Shown here in pieces: positions 7,825 through 14,314 of a stretch of DNA of 15,871 nt. The stretch covers positions 1 to 15,871 of the forward strand of contig JAFGJI010000184.1 of assembly GCA_016929175.1 (NCBI GenBank), in the 5' to 3' direction. The notes under the pieces were generated by a model. That model had not been told where the DNA came from, did no database searches, and saw only the letters and a program-made list of their open reading frames with translations. A program made the position numbers and the translations under genes. The stretch comes from Thermoplasmatota archaeon (lineage in GTDB: Archaea; Thermoplasmatota; Penumbrarchaeia; Penumbrarchaeales; Penumbrarchaeaceae). Numbering within the stretch: the first letter of the stretch is position 1; every line of letters starts with the position of its first letter.

Positions 7825-8568
7825 GTGCTATACCCTGAAGAACATCATGGAGAGTTGCTTTTGTCAGATGGGAACAGGAATTACAGGATCGTCATGGACC
7901 AGGGATATGGGAGAAGTTACGGTAAAAGACCATCGGTCGGGATCAGGTTCGACAGGAACGAGATCAAGGAATTGGCCATAGCAATGGGGGTAATAACGGT
8001 CGCCTTTGCGGCAGTGTTCTCGGGAAATTATCTTCTGGGAGGTGAACTGGACCCTGCATATTTCATCATCCTGCTGCCGTTCGCCTTCATAGCCACCTTC
8101 ACAGGGTTCCTGCTGCATGAGCTTGCACACAAGGTCTCCGCCAATCATTACGGATATCCGGCAGCCTTCTCCTACAACAAGAAATACCTTCTCATGGGGG
8201 CTCTGATATCGATCGTCATCGGATTCCTGTTCGCCGCTCCGGGAGCAGTGTTCATATACGGAAGACCTTCCAGGAAGGAGAACGGCATCATATCCGCTGC
8301 CGGACCTGCAACGAATCTGGCGATCGCCGGTCTGTCGCTGGCGGCCGCCTTCGTATTGGCCGGATGGATGGAACTGTTATCCGGGGGTCTCTTCTTCATA
8401 GCAGTTATAAACCTCATCATCGGAGCCTTCAACATGATACCCGTGATGCCCCTGGACGGCTCGAAGGTCTGGAAATGGAACAAGTTTGTCTACATCACCA
8501 TGGCCCTGTTCTTTCTGGTGCCGCTCGTACTGTATTTCACCGGAATATTATCGTACATATTGGATTGA
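7825..8568 (+). CDS. M50-family intramembrane metalloprotease (site-2 protease type)
   Basis: This is a 247-residue integral membrane protein. HELAH (His98, Glu99, His102) is the zinc-binding HExxH motif, placed in a hydrophobic segment beginning near residue 80. NMIPVMPLDG (203-212) is the variant of the NPxPxxxLDG motif that gives the third ligand, Asp211. SAAGPATNLAIA (157-168) is the conserved AGPxxN segment next to a membrane helix. About six membrane segments are visible. The family cleaves membrane-embedded substrates such as anti-sigma factors or SREBP-like proteins; the substrate here is unknown. No PDZ or CBS domain is fused. The start is uncertain: GTG 7825 gives the longest form, TTG 7861 follows a GGAGAG, and ATG 7894 would also keep the whole core. 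The stop is only 12 bases before the cysteine desulfurase start, so the two are probably cotranscribed. Confidence 0.85.
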   Translation: MLYPEEHHGELLLSDGNRNYRIVMDQGYGRSYGKRPSVGIRFDRNEIKELAIAMGVITVAFAAVFSGNYLLGGELDPAYFIILLPFAFIATFTGFLLHELAHKVSANHYGYPAAFSYNKKYLLMGALISIVIGFLFAAPGAVFIYGRPSRKENGIISAAGPATNLAIAGLSLAAAFVLAGWMELLSGGLFFIAVINLIIGAFNMIPVMPLDGSKVWKWNKFVYITMALFFLVPLVLYFTGILSYILD

Positions 8569-8580
8569 GGGTGGATCCCC

Positions 8581-9783
8581 ATGGACCCTTACAAGTATCG
8601 GAAAGACTTCCCTCTCTTCCGGGATGACGTGAAGGAGAGGATCGTATATTTCGACAATGCCTGCATGACCCTGAGGCCTCAAACCGTCATCGACAAGATC
8701 GTTGAATATTATTCGTTCCACCCGGGTTGTGGAGGAAGATCACTGCACAGGATATCCTCATGGGTCACCGATAATTACGAGGGAGCGAGAGATATTGTGG
8801 CCGGATTCCTGAACGCTCCCGACAGGAGAGGTATCATTTTCACCAAGAATGCCACGGAGGCAATAAACCTGATATCTCACTCCTTCAAGTTCGAAAAAGG
8901 GGACCGTGTCCTGGGCACGGACCATGAACACAATTCGAACCTCGTCCCCTGGATCCAGATGATGAAAAAAGGTATGATCAGATATGAACCCGTCCCATCC
9001 ATGGAAGATAATACCTTCGATATCGAGAGGTTCAAGGAGATGATACCCGGGACCAGACTTGTGGCGATGGTCCATGTATCGAATCTGGACGGAACGAGGA
9101 TACCGGAGAGGGATGTGATCGAGATATCTCACGACAGCGGTGCCCTTGTCATGCTCGATTGCGCGCAATCCGTTCCACATATGCCGATGGACATGAAGAA
9201 GCTGGATGTTGATCTCCTGGTCTTCTCCGGGCACAAGGCAATGGGGCCGACCGGAACAGGTGTTCTTGCCGGGAAACCGGAGCTCGTGAACGACCTGGAC
9301 CCGTTCATCGTGGGCGGCGATACGGTCCAGGAGACCAGGTATGACAGTGTTGACTTCCTGGACCCTCCAAAGAGGTTCGAGGCAGGTCTGCAGCATTATG
9401 CGGGGTTCATCGCTCTCGGGACCGCCCTGCAGTATCTTGAGAAAGTTGGATTGGACGAACTCCAGGAGCATGAGCTGTCCCTTAACAGATATGCGACATC
9501 AAGGATGAAGGAAATGGTAAGGATAACCGGGCCTTCAAGACCGGAGGATAGAGGAGGCATACTGCCTTTCCAGGTGGATGGAATGAACCCGCACGATGTC
9601 TCGATGATGCTGGACGAGCTTGCAGGGGTGGCCATCCGTTCCGGAAGGCACTGCGTTCATTCATGGTTCAACGGCAGGGGTCAAGATCCGTCAGCAAGGG
9701 CATCCTTCTACCTGTATAACACAAAAGAGGAAGTGGATGTCATGGCGGATACCCTCGAGACAATATTGGCCGATCTTACCTGA
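8581..9783 (+). CDS. Cysteine desulfurase, SufS-like class V aminotransferase
   Basis: This 400-residue PLP enzyme is of the group II (SufS/CsdA) cysteine desulfurase type, which takes sulfur from cysteine as a persulfide for Fe-S clusters or thio-modified molecules. The PLP lysine is Lys219 in SGHKAMGPTGTGVL. The catalytic cysteine is Cys358 in SGRHCVHSWF, at the place of Cys364 in E. coli SufS. DHEHNSNLVPW matches the family's EHxxNxxPW segment with the PLP-stacking His, and ARASFYLYNTKEEVD is the typical C-terminal signature. The usual N-terminal DNAATT is changed to DNACMT. Length is typical. GGGTGGATC ahead of the ATG serves as ribosome-binding site. No SufB, SufC or scaffold gene lies nearby. 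An alternative reading is a related class V enzyme with another substrate, but the Cys and Lys loops favour a desulfurase. Confidence 0.88.
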   Translation: MDPYKYRKDFPLFRDDVKERIVYFDNACMTLRPQTVIDKIVEYYSFHPGCGGRSLHRISSWVTDNYEGARDIVAGFLNAPDRRGIIFTKNATEAINLISHSFKFEKGDRVLGTDHEHNSNLVPWIQMMKKGMIRYEPVPSMEDNTFDIERFKEMIPGTRLVAMVHVSNLDGTRIPERDVIEISHDSGALVMLDCAQSVPHMPMDMKKLDVDLLVFSGHKAMGPTGTGVLAGKPELVNDLDPFIVGGDTVQETRYDSVDFLDPPKRFEAGLQHYAGFIALGTALQYLEKVGLDELQEHELSLNRYATSRMKEMVRITGPSRPEDRGGILPFQVDGMNPHDVSMMLDELAGVAIRSGRHCVHSWFNGRGQDPSARASFYLYNTKEEVDVMADTLETILADLT

Positions 9784-9796
9784 AGATCAATAAAAG

Positions 9797-9808
9797 AATA
9801 ATTATTTA
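9797..9808 (+). promoter_or_regulatory. TATA-like element for the gene at 9846
   Basis: AATAATTATTTA is the most AT-rich stretch after the cysteine desulfurase stop. Its centre predicts transcription start near 9827, at or close to the ATG of the tiny ORF at 9825. This would give the 9846 gene its own promoter. Confidence 0.4.
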
Positions 9809-9824
9809 CGTTGGACCATTTACC

Positions 9825-9845
9825 ATGAAAGGAGATCCCGTGTGA
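9825..9845 (+). other. Possible six-codon upstream ORF
   Basis: ATG AAA GGA GAT CCC GTG TGA encodes MKGDPV, and its stop abuts the ATG of the next gene with no spacer (TGA then ATG, 9843-9848). The TATA-like box at 9797-9808 would place the 5' end of the mRNA at or near this ATG. The internal GGAG at 9831-9834 could also act as ribosome-binding site for the main gene, 11 bases away. Whether the tiny ORF is translated is unknown. Confidence 0.3.
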
Positions 9846-10310
9846 ATGACACTGAACGAGAGCAGCAGGGTCTTTTACGATTCGCTCTGTCAGTTGATAG
9901 AGGGCACCGAGAAGATCATACGCTCCACCACTCACCGATATGCGCCGCTTCATGATGACGCCATAAATTACGTTGAAGGTGCTTTCTACTCCAATCTGAT
10001 CAAATTGTACAGGCAGAACCTCAATGCCAGGTTCTTTAAGAATGTAAAAATGACAAAAAAGGACAGTGAAGCCTTACTTGAGCTGCTGCGCCCCTTCTTT
10101 AAAAGGGCCAAGGATACGGCCGACAGCACCTTCAACAAGGGTGAGGTCGATTTCCATGTTTATCAGGATTTCAGAAGAACGATATATGATTTCGGCGATG
10201 ACGCATACTGGCTCCTCCTCGGGGTTGAAAGATATGCAGATGTGATCAGATGCGAACACAGGATGATACAGTTCAAGAATGAGATCGCATCGCTCGAGAG
10301 AGAGCGTTAG
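9846..10310 (+). CDS. Helical protein of unknown function
   Basis: I do not recognise a family. The protein has 154 residues, no signal peptide, no membrane segment and two cysteines far apart. It appears largely alpha-helical, with charged amphipathic stretches (FYDSLCQLIEGTEKII, SEALLELLRPFFKRAKDTAD) and ends in a Glu/Arg-rich helix (KNEIASLERER). An aromatic patch (VYQDFRRTIYDFGDDAYWLL) occupies about residues 101-121. The start at 9846 directly follows the stop of a six-codon ORF. GGAG at 9831-9834 is a rather distant ribosome-binding site. Codon choice (AGG and AGA arginine, AAG and GAG preferred) resembles the neighbouring genes, supporting that it is real. Confidence 0.7.
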   Translation: MTLNESSRVFYDSLCQLIEGTEKIIRSTTHRYAPLHDDAINYVEGAFYSNLIKLYRQNLNARFFKNVKMTKKDSEALLELLRPFFKRAKDTADSTFNKGEVDFHVYQDFRRTIYDFGDDAYWLLLGVERYADVIRCEHRMIQFKNEIASLERER

Positions 10311-10330
10311 TTTGCTCCCGCAATAAAATG

Positions 10331-10339
10331 TTTTTTATC
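10331..10339 (+). promoter_or_regulatory. TATA-like element for the MEMO-like gene
   Basis: TTTTTTATC is centred about 26 nt before ATG 10362, the distance for a leaderless transcript. No Shine-Dalgarno sequence is seen directly before the ATG, which fits. Confidence 0.5.
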
Positions 10340-10361
10340 CCAGAAGGTCCATGTTTGTATT

Positions 10362-11183
10362 ATGGAACCAATAGGGGATTGTAGCTGGAAGGAATATTAT
10401 TCCAGACAAAGGGAAGAGAACGCAGGACATATTGATGACAAGATCATGGAATGGTGGCAGACCGAGGATCCTCGGGTCGAGAAGGTGCTCTCTTCAGGCG
10501 GTTTTCTTTCATTCCCGCACACCTATCTCGGAACATCCCTGGAGCCGACCGTGAGGACCGTGAGGGCGATCTATCGAACCGGAAAAAAGAAGGTCATCGC
10601 TCTGGGTGTCATGCATGGTGTGAGCGGTTACGATCCGCAGAGTGAATTCTCTCTCGATACCTTCAGGTACGTGTTGAGGACGACCGGGGCCTTGCTCGAT
10701 CTTGAGGTCCCCGAACTGATCGAGATCTTCCTGCCAAAAAGGGCAAGAGGGGAAAAAGGGAAATTGGAAAGGATCAGGGAGCAGATAGATGATACGACAT
10801 ATCTCCATGATCTGATATCGCAGGATACCGCCATCGTTCTCACTGGCGATCTTGCGCATTACGGGAAGTTCTACGGGACCAAGGAGACGGTCGATGCACC
10901 AAAGGACCTCATCAGGGATTCCATAAATAACGGTCTACAACTCATCTACGGATACAGGGATGACCTGTCCTTTTTGGAGCATTCCCTATCCTGGGGGAAC
11001 GATCAATGGGCTGTTGCAATTCCTGCCGCATCCCTGTTGAAAGGTGACCTTGCATGGAATGTTTTCTCCATGGAGCTCTCTGATTACAAACAGGTCCTGC
11101 AAACACCTCCTCCATGCTTTGTGGCATCCGTTCTCTACGGTGTCTGGCCAAAGAAAAAGGGTTCGATGGACCTCTCCGGTTGA
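10362..11183 (+). CDS. MEMO-like protein (LigB / class III extradiol dioxygenase-related fold)
   Basis: This 273-residue protein follows the motif order of the MEMO (AmmeMemoRadiSam system B) family. GGFLSFPHTYLGTS (46-59, His53) matches the family's PHAGYxxSG. ALGVMHGVSGY (80-90, His85) matches GPNHxG. EFSLDTFRYVL (95-105) matches EHSLExQLPFL, with Glu kept and His changed. IVLTGDLAHYG (158-168, Asp163 and His166) matches SSDLSHY. The segment SWGNDQWAVAI (210-220) stands where the family has CGxxPI, so the metal-ligand cysteine is missing. The family's chemistry is poorly defined; relatives include non-haem iron dioxygenases and a proposed radical-SAM-linked modification system. No AMMECR1 or radical SAM gene is adjacent. 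The start is supported by a TATA-like box 26 nt upstream. Confidence in the fold is moderate and in activity low. Confidence 0.6.
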   Translation: MEPIGDCSWKEYYSRQREENAGHIDDKIMEWWQTEDPRVEKVLSSGGFLSFPHTYLGTSLEPTVRTVRAIYRTGKKKVIALGVMHGVSGYDPQSEFSLDTFRYVLRTTGALLDLEVPELIEIFLPKRARGEKGKLERIREQIDDTTYLHDLISQDTAIVLTGDLAHYGKFYGTKETVDAPKDLIRDSINNGLQLIYGYRDDLSFLEHSLSWGNDQWAVAIPAASLLKGDLAWNVFSMELSDYKQVLQTPPPCFVASVLYGVWPKKKGSMDLSG

Positions 11184-11415
11184 AAAGGATACTGTAAGGT
11201 CGATGATTCGAGGTCCAAATATCGATCAACTTGTGGATCGGGCATGGATGTCAGAACCGTCCCATTATCAACGGCAGATCCGGGTTTCGGGGTCCCTTGG
11301 CAGTTCATACGGAACATTCCGGGAACGAAGATCGTACGAAGGACATCACACGATGAAGATGGATGGTATCCGGGAAACATGAACCTCCCACGAACTGTGA
11401 TGGATGCCCATAACG
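11184..11415 (+). other. Gap without a convincing gene
   Basis: Together with the SRP54 leader, this stretch separates the MEMO-like gene and SRP54 by 273 nt, the longest gap in the window. Two overlapping plus-strand frames remain open: one from ATG 11203 to about 11384, and one from ATG 11244 running into the SRP54 leader. Neither gives a product I recognise. Their codons do not show the local preference for AGG arginine and AAG lysine as clearly as the neighbours. I found no tRNA cloverleaf, SRP RNA tetraloop, RNase P RNA core or T-rich terminator. It may be a long spacer, a decayed gene or an unrecognised RNA. Confidence 0.4.
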
Positions 11416-11422
11416 TATATAT
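11416..11422 (+). promoter_or_regulatory. TATA-like element for SRP54
   Basis: TATATAT is centred about 26 nt before GGTGAT (11446-11451) and about 38 nt before the expected start of SRP54 at 11457. It predicts a short leader that begins near the ribosome-binding site. A second AT-rich stretch at 11426-11434 (AAAAATATC) lies 27 nt from 11457 and would instead give a leaderless message. Confidence 0.45.
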
Positions 11423-11445
11423 CCCAAAAATATCATGGCGGCTTT

Positions 11446-11451
11446 GGTGAT
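11446..11451 (+). promoter_or_regulatory. GGTGAT ribosome-binding site that points to an ATC start for SRP54
   Basis: GGTGAT pairs with the archaeal 16S rRNA 3' end. It lies five bases before the ATC at 11457. The same arrangement is seen in this window at PiT (GGTGAT, five bases, ATG) and almost the same at S8e (GGTGATGACA then ATG). This places initiation at 11457, although the codon there is ATC. An ATG at 11450 overlaps this site but reads only six codons to TAA in another frame. Confidence 0.6.
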
Positions 11452-11456
11452 GACCG

Positions 11457-12815
11457 ATCGTACTGGATAATCTTGCCACATCCCTGAGAGGGACCCTCAA
11501 GAAAATAGCCAATGCCTCAAATATCGACAAGGACATAATCAAGGAGGTAGTACGGGATATACAGAGGGCCCTGCTGCAGGCAGATATCAATGTAAAGCTC
11601 GTTCTCCAGATAACGAAGGAGGTGGAGAGGAGGTCTTTCGAGGAGAAGCCGCCCGCCGGAATGAGCTCCAGGGAGCACGTTATCCGGATCATCTATGATG
11701 AACTGGTCAAGATCCTGGGAGAGGGGCGTGATGTCCAGTTAAAGAAGCATGTGATCATGATGGTGGGTCTCTACGGGCAGGGAAAGACCACAACCACCGC
11801 CAAGCTGGCCAAATACTTCCAGAAAAGGGGTCTGAAGGTCGGCCTGATAGCGGCCGATGTCCACAGACCCGCCGCATACGACCAGCTCAAACAGCTTGCT
11901 GAGAAGGTCAATGTTCCTATATACGGGAACCCGAAGGCCAGCAATGGAGTGGCCGTTGTAAAGAACGGGATGAAGGAGTTCGCAGATTCGGACATAGTGA
12001 TCATCGATACTGCCGGTCGTCATTCTTTAGAGGACGAACTCATAAACGAGATGAAGAGGATACGAAAGGCATGCGCCGCTGATGAGAGATTCCTGGTACT
12101 CGATGCTTCGGTGGGCCAGCAGGCAGGTCCCCAGGCACAGGCCTTCCACGATGCGGTTCAGATCACCGGTGTGATCATAACCAAACTGGACGGGACCGCG
12201 AAAGGCGGAGGTGCCCTTTCGGCCGTTTCGATCACGAAGGCCCCCGTGACGTTCATCGGGGTGGGAGAGCACATTGACGACATCGAGAAGTTCGAGCCTC
12301 CCCGGTTCATATCGCGCCTCCTGGGGATGGGCGACCTTCAGACCTTGCTCGAAAAGGCCCAGGAATCCATGGCGGAGGGTGACGCCGAAGCAGTGGCGCG
12401 GAAGATGATGAGCGGCAAGTTCACCCTCCTCGACATGAGGGAGCAAATGGAGATGCTCACGAAAATGGGCCCTCTGGACAAGCTGATGAACCTTCTCCCC
12501 CAGGGTTTCGGGGGAATGCCCAAGGGAGCGATGGAGCAGCAGGACCCCAGAGAGACCCAGGAGAGGCTGAAGAAGTTCAGGGTCATCATGGATTCCATGA
12601 CAAGGTACGAAATGGAGAACCCCAAGGACATCAAATCGTCCAGGGTACGCAGGATAGCCCGGGGGGCGGGGGTCGACCAGAAGGAGGTGCGTTCTCTTCT
12701 CAAATATTACAACATGTCCCAGAAGGCGGTCAAGGGCCTGACATCGAACAGGAGGATGAGGAAGAAGCTCATGAAGCAGCTCCAGATGCCTGACATGCCT
12801 GATATGGACATGTGA
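11457..12815 (+). CDS. srp54: Signal recognition particle GTPase SRP54 (apparent ATC start)
   Basis: SRP54 binds 7S RNA and hydrophobic signal sequences and, with FtsY, delivers ribosomes to the membrane through paired GTPases. From 11457 the frame gives 452 residues, the normal archaeal length. The N domain begins VLDNLATSLRGTLKKIANAS and includes DIQRALLQADINVKLVL. The G domain has G1 GLYGQGKTTT (104-113), DVHRPAA, G3 DTAGR (184-188) and G4 TKLDGTAKGGG (242 onward). The M domain has FTLLDMREQMEML, RVRRIARGAGV and a Met-rich tail ending PDMPDMDM. The frame has a stop at 11451-11453 and then no ATG, GTG or TTG before GTG at 11607, which would delete most of the N domain. ATC at 11457 sits exactly where the initiator Met precedes VLDN and follows GGTGAT by five bases. 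The codon is either a non-canonical start or a sequence error. Confidence 0.95.
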   Translation: MVLDNLATSLRGTLKKIANASNIDKDIIKEVVRDIQRALLQADINVKLVLQITKEVERRSFEEKPPAGMSSREHVIRIIYDELVKILGEGRDVQLKKHVIMMVGLYGQGKTTTTAKLAKYFQKRGLKVGLIAADVHRPAAYDQLKQLAEKVNVPIYGNPKASNGVAVVKNGMKEFADSDIVIIDTAGRHSLEDELINEMKRIRKACAADERFLVLDASVGQQAGPQAQAFHDAVQITGVIITKLDGTAKGGGALSAVSITKAPVTFIGVGEHIDDIEKFEPPRFISRLLGMGDLQTLLEKAQESMAEGDAEAVARKMMSGKFTLLDMREQMEMLTKMGPLDKLMNLLPQGFGGMPKGAMEQQDPRETQERLKKFRVIMDSMTRYEMENPKDIKSSRVRRIARGAGVDQKEVRSLLKYYNMSQKAVKGLTSNRRMRKKLMKQLQMPDMPDMDM

Positions 12816-12900
12816 CATGAAGGCCTGAACGAATGGTTTATCTATCATTGGTGCGGTAATCCGGCAGGGGTTTTTGGTACCTGATAAGGAGGCTCATACG

Positions 12901-12919
12901 TTTCCCATGTCAATGGAAA
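12901..12919. promoter_or_regulatory. Imperfect inverted repeat upstream of the phosphate genes
   Basis: TTTCCCAT (12901-12908) and ATGGAAA (12913-12919) form two arms separated by GTCA, with one unpaired C in the left arm. The pair lies about 40 nt before the PiT start, where an archaeal repressor or activator could act. A run of five T after GGGG at 12871-12875 may mark the end of the SRP54 transcript just upstream. The operator role is inference from position only. Confidence 0.3.
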
Positions 12920-12945
12920 GGTAGCAGCAGGAATCTTGGTAATAT

Positions 12946-12953
12946 GGTGATCC
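12946..12953 (+). promoter_or_regulatory. Extended ribosome-binding site of the PiT gene
   Basis: GGTGATCC is a full eight-base match to the complement of the archaeal 16S rRNA 3' end and is followed by GAC and the ATG at 12957. The next gene has the same octamer at 14306-14313, one base before its ATG. These two sites fix both starts. Confidence 0.75.
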
Positions 12954-12956
12954 GAC

Positions 12957-14297
12957 ATGCTGGGCTTGACAACCGGAGGATTGATCGTACTGGTCGTCAC
13001 CCTTTTATTGGGTTTCTACATGGCATGGACCATCGGTGCCAATGATGTATCCAACTCCATGGGGACAGTCTTCGGGTCCGGCAGGCTTTCACTTAAAAAG
13101 ATAATATTGATCGCGGCAATTTTCGAATTTCTTGGGGCCTTTCTCCTCGGGGCGCATGTCACCTCCACATTGAAAGGTGGGATAGTGGACCCTGTATACT
13201 TCCAGGAGGAGCATTTTGCCACGGGTGTGAACGGAATAAACATCTTTGTGGCAGGGATGATGGCGGTCCTGCTTGCGGCATCCCTGTGGGTCACCCTTGC
13301 AACCTACAAGTCACTCCCGATCTCCACGAGCCAGTCCATAGTCGGCGCGGTGGCCGGATTCGGATTGACCGCCGTGATCCTCGGAGATATCCCCCTCAAG
13401 GCTATGAGCGGCGGGACCCTTCTGGAGATATCTATCGGATGGGCCCTTTCACCCATCCTTGGTGGTGTCCTGTCATTCCTGATCTTCCTTTTTATAAGAA
13501 AGGCCATCTTCAACGCGGATAACCCGGAGGATAGGGCTCAGACCCTCATCACCTTCTTCACCGCCCTGGTATTCTTCATCCTCATATTGACAGGAATTTC
13601 AGGGGGATTGAAGAACCTCAGGGACGCACTCGAGCATGTTCTTCCCCTGACCGTTGTGGATACGTTCTTTGAACATTTCTGGCTCCGGATACTCGTGGTC
13701 GGCATCCTTTCTATAATACTCGGTTACCTTGGAGGCATATACTTCAGGAGGTCCAAGAGGTACAGGAAGCTCAAGAGCGTGGATCGGGTTGAATCCATGT
13801 TCGGGGGTCTTCTGATACTGACCGCCTGTTACGTGGCCTTTGCCCACGGGGCGAACGATGTGGCCAACGCGGTCGGACCCATTGCTGCCATCTCACAGGT
13901 GATCATGAAGAACGAGATCTCCTGCGATGTTTCCATCCCCGTATGGGTCCTCGTTCTAGGGGGTGTGGGAATAGTGGTAGGTGTATCCACCTGGGGATAC
14001 AGGGTGATGCACACTATAGGGAAGAAGATAACGAACATCACACCTTCCAGGGGGTTCGCGGCCTCTTTCGGTGCAGCCAGCTCGGTTCTTGCATGCTCTT
14101 TTCTCGGCATACCTGTCTCCACCTCCCAGATCATTGTCGGGGCGGTCATAGGGGTCGGTTTGGCCGGAGGTATAACCGCCATCGATCTGAGGGTGATAAG
14201 GAATATCCTTATATCCTGGGTATTCACCATACCTGTTGCTGCGTTTACAACGGCTATCCTCTTCCTCATCTTCAGGGGGGTTGCCCTGAACCTCTGA
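12957..14297 (+). CDS. pit: PiT-family inorganic phosphate transporter
   Basis: This 446-residue integral membrane protein takes up phosphate, in this family usually with a cation (H+ or Na+). It carries the two internally repeated signatures: GANDVSNSMGTVFGSG (27 onward) and GANDVANAVGPIAAIS (298 onward), each followed by a membrane helix. STSQSIVGAVAGFGL in the first half and STSQIIVGAVIGVGL in the second are the matching second repeat motifs. About ten to twelve membrane segments are visible, with a basic cytoplasmic loop (RRSKRYRKLKSVDR) in the middle. The length is complete. The start is fixed by GGTGATCC at 12946-12953. The PhoU-like gene follows after 17 nt, a pairing common for low-affinity phosphate uptake. 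An imperfect inverted repeat lies upstream at 12901-12919. Confidence 0.96.
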   Translation: MLGLTTGGLIVLVVTLLLGFYMAWTIGANDVSNSMGTVFGSGRLSLKKIILIAAIFEFLGAFLLGAHVTSTLKGGIVDPVYFQEEHFATGVNGINIFVAGMMAVLLAASLWVTLATYKSLPISTSQSIVGAVAGFGLTAVILGDIPLKAMSGGTLLEISIGWALSPILGGVLSFLIFLFIRKAIFNADNPEDRAQTLITFFTALVFFILILTGISGGLKNLRDALEHVLPLTVVDTFFEHFWLRILVVGILSIILGYLGGIYFRRSKRYRKLKSVDRVESMFGGLLILTACYVAFAHGANDVANAVGPIAAISQVIMKNEISCDVSIPVWVLVLGGVGIVVGVSTWGYRVMHTIGKKITNITPSRGFAASFGAASSVLACSFLGIPVSTSQIIVGAVIGVGLAGGITAIDLRVIRNILISWVFTIPVAAFTTAILFLIFRGVALNL

Positions 14298-14314
14298 GGA
14301 AGGGGGGTGATCCT

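Noticed and set aside
11244..11450. Open frame of 68 codons between the MEMO-like gene and SRP54.
   Set aside because: It shows no recognisable family, no ribosome-binding site and weak codon bias, and it overlaps a second open frame of similar quality; it is described as an unexplained gap instead.
11447..11487. GTGATGA followed by CTGA, like the C and D boxes of an archaeal C/D sRNA.
   Set aside because: GTGATGA is explained by the ribosome-binding site, no C'/D' pair or terminal stem is present, and the stretch enters the SRP54 coding region.
12027..12848. Minus-strand open frame of 273 codons in SRP54, rich in His and Leu.
   Set aside because: It is antisense to the conserved G and M domains of SRP54, with composition typical of a reverse-frame artefact.
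12909..12931. GTCA-ATGGAAAGGT-AGCAGC resembles the SRP RNA helix 8 loop (GTCAG, GGAA tetraloop, AGCAGC).
   Set aside because: The stem between the two halves does not pair, and the 140-nt gap between SRP54 and PiT is too short for an archaeal 7S RNA of about 300 nt.
13943..14314. Upstream extension of the PhoU-like reading frame to 13943.
   Set aside because: It is the PiT coding sequence read out of frame; the family start and GGTGATCC site are at 14306-14315.
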